Below, one piece after another: positions 1 through 7,600 of a stretch of 64,000 bases of DNA. Source of the DNA: Saccharococcus thermophilus (GTDB taxonomy: Bacteria > Bacillota > Bacilli > Bacillales > Anoxybacillaceae). Made by a program: the position numbers and the translations under genes. Below the pieces are notes generated by a model, which worked only from the letters and a program-made list of their open reading frames with translations, did no database searches and had not been told where the DNA came from. The stretch is from assembly GCF_011761475.1 (NCBI RefSeq), contig NZ_JAASRS010000001.1:2542001-2606000 (forward strand), written 5' to 3'. Numbering within the stretch: position 1 is the stretch's first letter; every line of letters begins with the position of its first letter.

Positions 1-867
1 CTTCTCTTTCACCGTCTTGCGCACCATTTCGATCGTCGCGATATAATCGGCGGCAGTCGCATTATTTTTATTAATGATAAACCCGGCATGCTTTGTCGAG
101 ACTTCCGCGCCGCCGACTCCTTTTCCTTGCAGTCCGCTGTCTTGAATCAGCTTGCCGGCAAAATATCCAGGCGGGCGTTTAAATACGCTGCCGACCGATG
201 GGTACTCAAGCGGCTGCTTTGATTCGCGCTGGAACGTTAAATCGTCCATTTTTGCTTTAATTTTTTGCGGATCGCCTTTTTCGAGCTGAAACACGACTTC
301 GAGCACAATGTCGTGCGTCTTGCTGATAATGCTCGTACGGTAGCCTAATTGCAAATCATCTTTATACATCGTCTTTAGCTCGCCTTTTTGCGTGACAACC
401 TTCACATGATCGAGCACGTCTTTTACTTCCCCGCCGTAGGCTCCCGCGTTCATCATAATCGCGCCACCGACAGAACCTGGAATGCCGCAGGCAAACTCAA
501 GCCCTGTCAAGCTATGTTCCAAGGCAAATCGGGAAACGGCTTTAATATCGGCACCGCTTTGCGCGATAATTTTCTCTCCTTCGCATCGGATGCTATTCAA
601 ATATTTCAGTTGCATGACAATGCCGCGAATGCCGCCGTCACGGACAATCACGTTCGATCCGTTGCCAAGCAATGTAAAAGGAAGCTGATATTTTTCTTTC
701 AGTCGAATAACGTCAACGACTTGTTCATACGTCGTCGGCCAGACAAGGAAATCCGCCTTGCCGCCGATTTTCACTAACGTATGGTATTTCAGCGGTTCAT
801 CACGCAGTACATTTTCTTTCCCGCAAATTTGCACTAATTCTTGATAAATCATATCATTTGCATACAT
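1..867 (-). CDS. murB: UDP-N-acetylenolpyruvoylglucosamine reductase MurB (3' end outside window)
   Basis: MurB makes UDP-MurNAc, reducing UDP-GlcNAc-enolpyruvate with NADPH and FAD in the cytoplasm (peptidoglycan precursor synthesis). The reading frame starts with ATG at 867 behind GAGGGAAGG and stays open to base 1, giving 289 codons. Visible signatures are the FAD-binding stretch LGNGSNVIVRDGGIRGIV near residues 75-95, KIGGKADF near residue 40, and the catalytic-serine segment YPSVGSVFKRPPGYFAGKLI near residue 230. The last codons read TVKEK, as MurB proteins do about 12-15 residues before their end, so only a short tail lies beyond the window. The next gene upstream is the OsmC-family gene on the same strand. 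Confidence 0.95.
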   Translation of the reverse strand, partial: MYANDMIYQELVQICGKENVLRDEPLKYHTLVKIGGKADFLVWPTTYEQVVDVIRLKEKYQLPFTLLGNGSNVIVRDGGIRGIVMQLKYLNSIRCEGEKIIAQSGADIKAVSRFALEHSLTGLEFACGIPGSVGGAIMMNAGAYGGEVKDVLDHVKVVTQKGELKTMYKDDLQLGYRTSIISKTHDIVLEVVFQLEKGDPQKIKAKMDDLTFQRESKQPLEYPSVGSVFKRPPGYFAGKLIQDSGLQGKGVGGAEVSTKHAGFIINKNNATAADYIATIEMVRKTVKEK

Positions 868-894
868 TGCCCTTCCCTCTTTACTTTTTTCTGT

Positions 895-1350
895 TTATTT
901 ACCTGATGAAATACGTATATCCGCTTCTAATTTCATCTCAACATTCCCTTTTATCGCTCTTGATATCATGCAGCTTTTTTCTGCCTTTTCCGTAAGAAGC
1001 GCTGCTTTTTGGACATCTTTGTCCGTCGCATCGGCAGCCAATGTAATCGCAGGGCGATGAATGATCGTTTTGTAGGCAATTACTCCCCGCTCTACTTCCA
1101 CAATTCCTTCTGATTCCATTATGAGCTCATCGACCGGAATGGAAGAACGTTCTAACATCGCCGCAAGCGTAATCAAATAACATGTTGCTGCTGCGCCTAA
1201 CAACATCTCATCTGGATTTGTCCCAATTCCTGGGCCATTCATTTCCGATGGAACGGAAACTTTCGTCTTCAACTGGCCAGCGTCAATAAAGCCGTCGCCA
1301 TTTCTTCCACCAGACCAATTCGCTTTTAAGAAAAAATGATGTTGTTCCAT
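895..1350 (-). CDS. OsmC/Ohr-family protein (thiol peroxidase-like)
   Basis: The product is a small cytoplasmic OsmC-fold protein of 151 residues. The family reduces organic hydroperoxides through two conserved cysteines. The frame also offers an upstream start at 1428, but the ATG at 1350 has a very strong ribosome site (GGAGGGGG, 5-6 bases away) and begins MEQHHFFLKANWSGG, the normal OsmC N-terminus. Both expected cysteines are present: the first in PDEMLLGAAATCYLITLAA and the second in KAEKSCMISRAIKGN. The gene lies 27 bp upstream of murB on the same strand, possibly co-transcribed. It is the last backbone-looking gene before the accessory region. The subfamily (OsmC, Ohr or YhfA-like) cannot be fixed by eye. 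Confidence 0.85.
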   Translation of the reverse strand: MEQHHFFLKANWSGGRNGDGFIDAGQLKTKVSVPSEMNGPGIGTNPDEMLLGAAATCYLITLAAMLERSSIPVDELIMESEGIVEVERGVIAYKTIIHRPAITLAADATDKDVQKAALLTEKAEKSCMISRAIKGNVEMKLEADIRISSGK

Positions 1351-1445
1351 TGCACCCCCTCCGCACCGTAAAAAATCATCCAACATCACATGCCATTCCG
1401 CGTCTGTGCTCTTATGAGGGAACACCATATTTTATTTTACATTGA

Positions 1446-1753
1446 ACTACCCCCACTTACCAGCCAATACCGGTGGAAGTGGGGGATTCTTGTTTCCTTT
1501 GGCCGTAGTTGCTCAAAGGTTCCAAGAACCCCCTCCGTTCAACGAGAGGAGTAGCCATACAAGATGTCCGAAGTGTCCTTTCGAGACGACCAACTATATG
1601 TCTGCTGATGCAGCTCACATAGAAGGTACACCATCTTCCATTCGTATGGCATCCAAAGAACGCATTGCAATGCATCCAGCTCCTAGAATCGCCATCTGCT
1701 CCGGTGACGAGAGTAAGATACTGGTACAATGCGCTCTTGAATGAACAACATTT
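1446..1753 (-). ncRNA. Possible omegaRNA (reRNA) remnant at the TnpB 3' side
   Basis: No plausible protein reads through this 300-bp stretch, although it sits exactly where IS605-type elements encode the omegaRNA (TnpB guide RNA scaffold), between the tnpB 3' part and the right-end hairpin at 1450-1485. On the minus strand it contains several short self-complementary stretches, and it would place any guide just left of about 1446, in the osmC upstream region. This is inferred from position and structure only. The flanking tnpB is truncated, so any RNA would need a TnpB supplied from elsewhere. Confidence 0.35.
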
Positions 1754-2875
1754 TTATATTAAAGTAATAGCTTCTGCTTCAATGATTTTTGTAATCTGGC
1801 CCGAAGTTTTCCCTTCTATCGAAAACGTTAATTTTCCACTTTCCAAAAAGTTACCATCTTTCGAAACATTTGTCCAAGCAATGTGATTGTAGTTGCAATC
1901 TACTCCGATCACTCCGTCTGAGGTAGAAAAATGAATATATGGATTCGATTCTACATCCACCAAACATTTGATGATATAGTATTCCCCGTGATCTTCCACG
2001 GACCAAGAGATTGGTTTTCCGTATTCTTTCTTGTTTTTACATTGGATTTGATCTGTCACCGTTTTATTCACCATTTCTTGGCCGTAAGGGAATATTACTC
2101 TTGGAAAGGTGACTACCTTTCCTGTAATCGAGTTCATATGAAGTTCTTTTGTAATTGGATTATAGCGAAACACAAAGTTTCCAGAGCCGGCATCCTTTCG
2201 CCCAGAGATGATCATTTCTTTATTTCGGGCAGCTAAAAATAGTTTTCTCCAAGACTCGTGGTCCTTTATAAATTCTTCTTTCGTAAATTGTTGTTTAAAT
2301 AACTTTTTGCCTCCGAACACGACACTTGGGATATACTCTTTTAATTTCGTTTTCTTTTGTTCTAATCGATACAAACGATGTGTTAAACGACCGATTTTTG
2401 CTTTCGTCCGTTTCAATTCCACATCTAAATAACGATGTTCAAACAAATAGGAATTCATCCAAATCAAAGATCTGTTTTTTAATTCAAGAGAAATGATTCC
2501 GCTCTTCTGCAAAGCAAAGTTTGTATTTTTCGGAAACCGTAGGTTTCCTTTGATACAACTTTCTTTGATTTTGCGTAATTTCGTCAGTTTGGTTCGTTCT
2601 GTTTTCCGTTTTTTCTTCACGTCTTTTATTTTTTCTTCTGTCTGTTGAATGTGCATTTTATTTAATTCCATTAGAGAGAAGAAAAGAGCATTTGCTTCTC
2701 GAACTGCACTGTTGGCAAAATAGTCATTCAGTCCGTATTTTTTCTTCACAACGATATGCAGACTTTCTTGATGTAATTTTCGTCCCCATCGTTTTTCCCG
2801 GATCAGTGTTTGAAAAGCGAAACGCTTTGCGCGATTACATAATTCTAATGCATAAGATGTTTCCGTCACATGAAG
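1754..2875 (-). pseudogene. tnpB: Truncated TnpB (IS605 OrfB) nuclease pseudogene
   Basis: TnpB is the RNA-guided nuclease of IS200/IS605 elements. About 370 codons remain. The recognisable part is the first RuvC motif GVIGVDCNYNHIAW, with its catalytic Asp, near residue 325, preceded by a long basic, coiled region with many KKKRK-type runs. The frame stops about 45 residues after this motif, before the expected RuvC-II Glu, the zinc-finger cysteines and the RuvC-III Asp, so no nuclease activity is expected. The 5' end is also lost: the frame runs straight into the left end of an IS256 copy at 2876, and the first in-frame start (GTG at 2869) lies well inside the protein. It is therefore broken at both ends. 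Confidence 0.75.
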
Positions 2876-2925
2876 GATGATGTATAAAATTTTGTGTAAA
2901 GCATTTTACTAGATCAAAGTAAAAA

Positions 2926-2983
2926 AGGTAGGGTATTCTCTGATTTAGCCATAACACATTCCAGAGAAAGGAGAACCCTACCT
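2926..2983 (+). promoter_or_regulatory. Hairpin covering the transposase ribosome site (copy 1)
   Basis: AGGTAGGGT at 2926-2934 pairs with ACCCTACCT at 2975-2983, which ends directly at the transposase ATG. TCTCT and AGAGA extend the stem. The ribosome site GAAAGGAG lies in the 3' arm. The same arrangement occurs in copies 2 and 3. A transcript entering from outside would fold this way and block translation, a known device in other insertion sequences. Function is inferred from the structure. Confidence 0.55.
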
Positions 2984-4126
2984 ATGTCTAAAAGAAGTAT
3001 ACCGAATGTCGACTGGGCAAATCAACTGGAAAGTGTCATTCGTCAGTTTGTAAAGGAAAAATTAGAACTGATCATGCGGGAAGAAATCAAGAATTTCCTC
3101 GAAATAGAACAAGCCGGAACATCGAATATGAGAAACGGCTACTATCAACGAAATCTAGATACGCAATATGGCCGGATTGAAGGTCTTTTGGTCCCTAGAG
3201 ACCGAAACGGAGAATTTCAAACCCAATTGTTCGCTCCTTACCAACGCCACACCGGCTGGCTGGAGGAAGCCATCATCAGGATGTATCAAAGTGGCATGAG
3301 TACGCGTGAAATTGGCAAGTTTATGGAACGAATTTTAGGCAATGCCTATTCTCCTGCAACGATCAGCCGTATTACCAATGTAGTGAAGGAAGACATCGAG
3401 AAATGGCACACTCGTCCACTGCACAAGCGTTATTCCGTCTTATATTTGGATGGTTTATACGTAAAACTTCGTCGCGAAACCGTGGAGAAAGAAGTCATTT
3501 ATGTGGTGTTAGGGGTGAACGAAGAAGGATATCGCGAAATTCTTGATTTCTTTGTGGGAGGACAAGAAAGCGCCTATGTATGGCAGGAAATTCTTCAACA
3601 CCTCTACCAAAGAGGCGTCAAGGAAGTGCTTCTGGGCGTATTTGATGGTCTTCCGGGGCTGGAGGAAGCTTTTCGGGCCGTTTATCCGAAAGCGGATGTG
3701 CAGCGTTGTGTCGTTCACAAAGTCCGCAGCACCCTAAATCGTGTTCGGAAAAAAGACCAATTCGAAATGGCGGAGGATCTGAAACTCATTTATCGTTCTC
3801 CGAATAAAGAAATCGCATTGGAGATGTTTCAACAGTTTCAATCCAAATGGTCTCGCAAGTACCCAAGGGAAGTCCAATCGTGGGCAAATGAGTTGGATGT
3901 CCTCCTAACATTTATGGATTATCCAAGCAGTATTCGAAGTGTGATTTATACGACCAATGCCATCGAACGAACGATCAAGGAGATTCGGAAACGTCTCAAG
4001 CCCATGAACAGTTTGAGCAGTTTAGAAGCCGCGGAAAAAGTCGTATATTTGACCATTCAAGATTTTAACGAGAAATGGGCAGAACGAAAGTTGCGAGGAT
4101 TTGCCGAAGCCCATGAAGCACTTTAA
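2984..4126 (+). CDS. IS256-family transposase, C-terminally truncated
   Basis: This is a DDE transposase of the IS256 (mutator-like) family. The start ATG at 2984 follows GAAAGGAG. The N-terminal DNA-binding part (VDWANQLESVIRQFVKEKL) and catalytic parts are intact: YLDGLYVKLR contains the first Asp, GVFDGLPGLEEAF the second, with Glu in YTTNAIERTIKEIRKR. The product has 380 residues. Copies 2 and 3 continue with QRMFEERYC, but here the corresponding CAA is TAA, giving a stop nine codons early. A further extra TTT follows in the old frame. The catalytic core is complete, so activity is possible but doubtful. Confidence 0.9.
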   Translation: MSKRSIPNVDWANQLESVIRQFVKEKLELIMREEIKNFLEIEQAGTSNMRNGYYQRNLDTQYGRIEGLLVPRDRNGEFQTQLFAPYQRHTGWLEEAIIRMYQSGMSTREIGKFMERILGNAYSPATISRITNVVKEDIEKWHTRPLHKRYSVLYLDGLYVKLRRETVEKEVIYVVLGVNEEGYREILDFFVGGQESAYVWQEILQHLYQRGVKEVLLGVFDGLPGLEEAFRAVYPKADVQRCVVHKVRSTLNRVRKKDQFEMAEDLKLIYRSPNKEIALEMFQQFQSKWSRKYPREVQSWANELDVLLTFMDYPSSIRSVIYTTNAIERTIKEIRKRLKPMNSLSSLEAAEKVVYLTIQDFNEKWAERKLRGFAEAHEAL

Positions 4127-4177
4127 CGAATGTTTTTTGAAGAACGTTATCATCAACAAAATACTGTAAATGAATGA

Positions 4178-4247
4178 ATAAGGGATTTCTCCCTTTCCAA
4201 CAGGATACTGATATTCCGTATCCTGTTGGAAGAAACCAGTCCCTTAT
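4178..4247 (+). repeat. Double-stem structure near the IS256 right end (copy 1)
   Basis: An outer 8-bp stem (ATAAGGGA at 4178-4185 with TCCCTTAT at 4240-4247) encloses a perfect 12-bp inner stem (CCAACAGGATAC at 4197-4208 with GTATCCTGTTGG at 4218-4229). Copies 2 and 3 have different bases here but the same pairing, so the structure appears to be conserved. It may be the element's transcription terminator or a transposition-related cruciform. Confidence 0.6.
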
Positions 4248-4330
4248 CTAATTCCGTATCCTTTTCAGAGATACCCTATATCTTAACACAAATTAACGAT
4301 TATTTTTGAATTTCAGCTCAATCTCACGTA

Positions 4331-4393
4331 AAATGAAAGTGCCCTCACGTGGAACCCTCTTCCTCAAAATATCGGGTTTGTCCACTTTCATTT
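4331..4393. repeat. Short inverted repeat between IS256 copy 1 and the MCP gene
   Basis: AAATGAAAGTG at 4331-4341 is inverted at 4383-4393 (CACTTTCATTT), 41 bp apart, with CCCTCACG and CGAGGGC-like sequence beside each arm. The arms may be the fused ends of a lost mobile element or a stem at the 3' end of the receptor gene. I cannot assign it further. Confidence 0.35.
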
Positions 4394-4427
4394 GACGAGG
4401 GCTCCAAGCAAAGGGCTATTTTACGAT

Positions 4428-5693
4428 CTATTTGTTTTCAGCATCACTCGTAACAACATATCCTTTTGTAACTTCTTCTAAATTTCTAGCCATTTCTTGG
4501 AGTACGCTTGATGATGCATCTAAATTTCGGGCAGTTTGTACTTGCTCCTCAACAGTCGCATTTAACTCTTGTATTCCAGCTGAAATTTGTTGAGCAGCAC
4601 TTGCGATGGAATCAACGGCACGATTTAATTGTTCTATTGCTGAAGCTTGCTGCTCCACAGCACCTGCAATATTTGTAGTATTTGCGTTAATTTCTTCTGT
4701 CACAGACATGATGACGGAGAGTGCTGATTTTGCTTTATCAGCTAAATTTTGACTCTCTATCACTTCATCTCTAACTTTATCGATTTCAGATACGGCTTCA
4801 TCTGTACTCTTCTTATTTCGACTAACAATTTCAATAATATTTTTTGCAGCTTTTGCACTTTCTTCGGCTAGTTTTCTAACTTCTTCGGCTACAACGGTAA
4901 AACCTTTCCCATGCTCACCAGCACGGGCGGCTTCAATCGCTGCATTTAATGCAAGTAAATTGGTTTGATCACTAATATTCGTAATTACACTCACAAGTTG
5001 TTCAATTTCGTTAGATTCGTCACTGAGTCTTGAAATCGTATTTTTTAATTTTTCAGAGGCGGACGCAACCAATGTTAGTCGTTGAACAACATGCTCAACT
5101 GCGTCAACACCTTCTTGTGAAGTTTTTATGGATGCATCCGTAACAGAATTCGCTTGTTGTGCGGAAGCATTGATTTCCTCAATAGCAGCGTTTATCTCTT
5201 CAATCGTTGCTTGAATTTCTTCAATATTAGCACTTTGCTCTTGAACACTTGCGGAACTCTGCTGGATAGCTGCAAATAACTCTTCTGTTGCTTTCATAGA
5301 TAGATTTACGGATTCAGATAACGAACTAGAGAAATTAGCTAATTCATTTGAATCGTTTTGAAGCTTTATAACCAGATTTCGTAAGCTTTCAGTCATATTA
5401 TTTATTGTTCTAGCCAGTACTTCAAGGTCGCCTTTTGCTTCGACTTGAACCGTTTGGCTTACATCACCATTTATAATAGCTTGCGCCTGTTCGATTAACT
5501 GGAAAATCGGTTTTACTAAAAAGTATTGAAGAATTCCAAAAGACACAAGAATTGACACCACAGATATAACCAAAGAAGTAATCCTACCGCCGATAATATC
5601 CTCAAGCAAATATTGAGTGAGATATTGAACTGTTTCAAAACCTATAAGAGTGAACAAAATAAGCCAACTCGAGTATGTCATTCTTAATTTCAT
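4428..5693 (-). CDS. Methyl-accepting chemotaxis protein without extracellular sensor domain
   Basis: This chemotaxis transducer has 421 residues. Two hydrophobic segments (about residues 8-30 and 38-60) are separated by only a few residues, so there is no ligand-binding domain outside the membrane. A HAMP linker follows (about 60-110, [18 protein letters not shown]), then a long helical signalling domain whose hairpin tip reads [20 protein letters not shown], which binds CheA and CheW. It ends without the usual Trp-x-x-x-Phe methyltransferase tether. It probably senses a membrane or cytoplasmic cue. It is flanked by IS256 copy 1 on one side and IS relics on the other, with no other chemotaxis gene near, so it may be accessory cargo. 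Confidence 0.9.
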   Translation of the reverse strand: MKLRMTYSSWLILFTLIGFETVQYLTQYLLEDIIGGRITSLVISVVSILVSFGILQYFLVKPIFQLIEQAQAIINGDVSQTVQVEAKGDLEVLARTINNMTESLRNLVIKLQNDSNELANFSSSLSESVNLSMKATEELFAAIQQSSASVQEQSANIEEIQATIEEINAAIEEINASAQQANSVTDASIKTSQEGVDAVEHVVQRLTLVASASEKLKNTISRLSDESNEIEQLVSVITNISDQTNLLALNAAIEAARAGEHGKGFTVVAEEVRKLAEESAKAAKNIIEIVSRNKKSTDEAVSEIDKVRDEVIESQNLADKAKSALSVIMSVTEEINANTTNIAGAVEQQASAIEQLNRAVDSIASAAQQISAGIQELNATVEEQVQTARNLDASSSVLQEMARNLEEVTKGYVVTSDAENK

Positions 5694-5911
5694 TTAATTC
5701 TTCCATCCTTTCTAACTTGTAGTCTTACCTGTATTATCTATGTCGTTTATTTTTTTACATAATCTTCAAGTTAGAAAAGAAAGTTAAGTCGGCTTATAAA
5801 AAATGATTTAATTTTCTACACATAATGTGATTCTAACACAACCATTAGGGGCATGTTTATTTTGTGTCTACTTTAGAGGTACTATGTCAAGGTTATAATG
5901 TTCCCAATAGC

Positions 5912-5935
5912 TTACACAAAATTCATGATGTAATC
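5912..5935. repeat. Solo IS256-type terminal repeat
   Basis: Read on the minus strand this 24-bp stretch starts GATTACATCATGAA and ends TTTTGTGTAA. It matches the terminal repeat of the neighbouring IS256 copies at most positions, including the terminal GAT and the TTTGTGTAA block. No transposase remains attached. It coincides with the end of a truncated small reading frame, consistent with an old insertion. Confidence 0.4.
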
Positions 5936-5990
5936 AATTATCATGAATCATATCTAATTCAGCCATAACATGGTCAAGCCAATCTGCCAT
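5934..5990 (-). pseudogene. 5' fragment of an unidentified gene, cut at an IS256-type end
   Basis: A very strong ribosome site (GGAGGAGGA) precedes an ATG at 5990 and 18 codons, MADWLDHVMAELDMIHDN. The frame ends inside a 24-bp IS256-like terminal repeat. A good start signal with such a short product suggests the first codons of a larger gene interrupted by an insertion that later decayed. It could also be a genuine small peptide. I do not recognise the protein. Confidence 0.35.
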
Positions 5991-6235
5991 TCTTGCGTTC
6001 CTCCTCCGAAAATCATCGTTACTTTTTATCGCTTTCATCTTGATAAAAAAATGCAAGATTCAAGCGATTGAATTATGCTTAGACAAGCTCATTACCCAAG
6101 TAGTCTGAGAACTAAGGCTAGCTTATAACATCTCCTTCAACCGTTGGGTAACCGAATACAAAGAAAATAATAGTATGAGCTTTGTGATGATGTATAAAAG
6201 TTTGTGTAAAGCATTTTGCTAGAACAAAAGAAAAA

Positions 6236-6290
6236 AGGTAGGGTATTCTCTGATTGGACCAAAAATCTTAGAGAAAGGAGTACCCTACCT
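6236..6290 (+). promoter_or_regulatory. Hairpin covering the transposase ribosome site (copy 2)
   Basis: AGGTAGGGTA at 6236-6245 pairs with TACCCTACCT at 6281-6290, directly before the transposase ATG. TTCTCT pairs with AGAGAA inside. The ribosome site AAAGGAG sits between the two paired blocks of the 3' arm, so the folded form should block translation. Confidence 0.55.
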
Positions 6291-7460
6291 ATGTCTAAAA
6301 GAAGTATACCGAATGTCGACTGGGCAAATCAACTGGAAAGTGTCATTCGTCAGTTTGTGAAGGAAAAATTAGAGCTGATTATGCGGGAAGAAATCAAACA
6401 TTTCCTCGAAATCGAACAGGCTGGAACGCCGAATATGAGAAACGGCTACTATCAGCGAAATCTAGATACGCAATATGGCCGGATTGAGGGTCTTTTGGTT
6501 CCAAGAGACCGAAACGGGGAATTTCAAACACAGTTGTTTGCCCCTTATCAACGCCACACCGGCTGGCTGGAGGAAGCCATCATTAGGATGTATCAAAGTG
6601 GCATGAGTACACGGGAAATTGGCAAGTTTATCGAACGAATTCTAGGAAATGCTTATTCTCCAGCGACGATCAGCCGTATTACCGATGTCGTGAAAGAAGA
6701 CATCGAGAAATGGCACCATCGTCCACTATCCAAACGTTATTCTGTCTTATATTTGGACGGCTTGTACGTGAAACTTCGCCGCGATACGGTAGAGAAAGAA
6801 GTCATTTATGTGGTGTTAGGAGTGAATGAAGAAGGGTATCGAGAAATTCTGGATTTCTTCGTGGGAGGACAAGAAAGCGCCTATGGATGGCAGGAAATTC
6901 TTCAACACCTCTACCAAAGAGGCGTCAAGGAAGTGCTTCTTGGCGTCTTCGATGGCCTTCCGGGGCTGGAGGAAGCCTTTAAGGCGGTGTATCCGAAAGC
7001 CGATGTGCAGCGCTGTGTCGTGCACAAAGTCCGCAACACCCTCAGCCGTGTTCGGAAAAAAGACCAATTCGAAGTGGCCGAGGATCTCAAGCTGATTTAT
7101 CGCGCGCCGAATAAGGAGATGGCGTTACAAATGTTTCAACAGTTTGAGTCGAAATGGTCCAGCAAATATCCAAGAGAAGTTCAGTCTTGGGCCAATGAGT
7201 TGGATGTCCTCCTTACATTTATGGATTATCCAAGCAGTATTCGAAGTGTGATTTACACGACGAATGTCATCGAACGAACGATCAAAGAGATTCGGAAACG
7301 TCTAAAGCCGATGAACAGTTTGAGCAGTTTAGAAGCCGCGGAAAAAGTCGTGTATTTGACCATCCAAGATTTTAATGAGAAATGGGCAGGGCGAAAGTTA
7401 AGAGGATTTGCCGAAGCGCAGGAAGCTCTTCAACGAATGTTTGAAGAACGTTATTGTTAA
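6291..7460 (+). CDS. IS256-family transposase (complete, copy 2)
   Basis: This is a full-length 389-residue IS256-family transposase. The ATG at 6291 follows AAAGGAG by 10 bases. An in-frame ATG 25 codons upstream lies in the element's left end and has no ribosome site, so it was not chosen. Catalytic DDE landmarks are YLDGLYVKLRRD, GVFDGLPGLEEAF and the Glu of YTTNVIERTIKEIRKR. The C-terminus QRMFEERYC is intact, unlike copy 1. The protein is identical to copy 3. The enzyme is probably active, although this copy's own right end is damaged, so it more likely acts on other copies. Confidence 0.93.
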   Translation: MSKRSIPNVDWANQLESVIRQFVKEKLELIMREEIKHFLEIEQAGTPNMRNGYYQRNLDTQYGRIEGLLVPRDRNGEFQTQLFAPYQRHTGWLEEAIIRMYQSGMSTREIGKFIERILGNAYSPATISRITDVVKEDIEKWHHRPLSKRYSVLYLDGLYVKLRRDTVEKEVIYVVLGVNEEGYREILDFFVGGQESAYGWQEILQHLYQRGVKEVLLGVFDGLPGLEEAFKAVYPKADVQRCVVHKVRNTLSRVRKKDQFEVAEDLKLIYRAPNKEMALQMFQQFESKWSSKYPREVQSWANELDVLLTFMDYPSSIRSVIYTTNVIERTIKEIRKRLKPMNSLSSLEAAEKVVYLTIQDFNEKWAGRKLRGFAEAQEALQRMFEERYC

Positions 7461-7482
7461 CCAAATATTGTAAATAAACAAA

Positions 7483-7557
7483 ATAGGAGGATTCTCCCTT
7501 TCCACACAAGAGACTGAATATTCAGTCTCTCGTGTGGAGGAAATATCCCCCCTCTAT
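7483..7557 (+). repeat. Double-stem structure near the IS256 right end (copy 2)
   Basis: CCACAC plus AAGAGACTGAA (7502-7518) pairs with TTCAGTCTCT plus CGTGTGG (7521-7537) over 17 positions with one mismatch. An imperfect outer stem joins ATAGG near 7483 with CTCTAT near 7557. This is the counterpart of the structures in copies 1 and 3. Confidence 0.55.
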
Positions 7558-7600
7558 TCTAAATCCATTTCAGAGATACCCTATCTATCTTACATTACAC

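Larger units (their letters stand above)
1442..2875 (-). mobile_element. Decayed IS200/IS605-family element (TnpB relic plus right end)
   Basis: This block holds the 5' two thirds of a tnpB gene (1754-2875), about 300 bp of non-coding sequence, and a strong terminal hairpin at 1450-1485 in which CCCCCACTT pairs with AAGTGGGGG. Hairpins at both ends and a guide RNA overlapping the tnpB 3' end are typical of this IS family. The element's left end is missing because an IS256 copy begins at 2876. No TnpA transposase is present. The exact right boundary, near 1446, is inferred from the hairpin. Confidence 0.6.
2876..4295 (+). mobile_element. IS256-family element, copy 1 (oldest, degraded)
   Basis: The left end reads GATGATGTATAAAA and continues TTTTGTGTAAAG, matching the left ends of copies 2 and 3. 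The right end is recognisable to about 4295 (TTAACACAAATT), where it diverges from copy 3. No 8-bp target duplication is visible, and the transposase has a premature stop. The sequence differs from copies 2 and 3 at many silent positions, so this insertion is older or a different lineage. It cuts the TnpB pseudogene. Confidence 0.75.
5694..6185. other. Gene-poor stretch between the MCP gene and IS256 copy 2
   Basis: No full gene is visible in these 490 bp. It contains the short truncated reading frame at 5934-5990 with an IS256-type terminal repeat next to it, and a partial inverted repeat (TTACCCAA near 6092 with TTGGGTAA near 6144). The sequence is A+T-rich and looks like accumulated mobile-element debris. 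Confidence 0.5.
6186..7600 (+). mobile_element. IS256-family element, copy 2 (right end truncated by IS1634-type element)
   Basis: The left terminal repeat starts at 6186 (GATGATGTATAAAAGTTTG). The body is nearly identical to copy 3, with only a few silent differences plus changes around the 3' hairpin. The right end stops after TTACATTACAC at 7600, where the IS1634-type element begins. Copy 3 has 18 more bases there. The missing end is not found on the far side of the IS1634 element, so DNA was lost. Confidence 0.85.

Noticed and set aside
1457-1729. A 90-codon minus-strand frame and a 100-codon plus-strand frame
   Set aside because: Neither has a ribosome site or family resemblance; the stretch fits the non-coding end of an IS605-type element better.
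4331-4393. Terminal repeats of an intact insertion sequence
   Set aside because: The 11-bp arms are only 41 bp apart and enclose no transposase.
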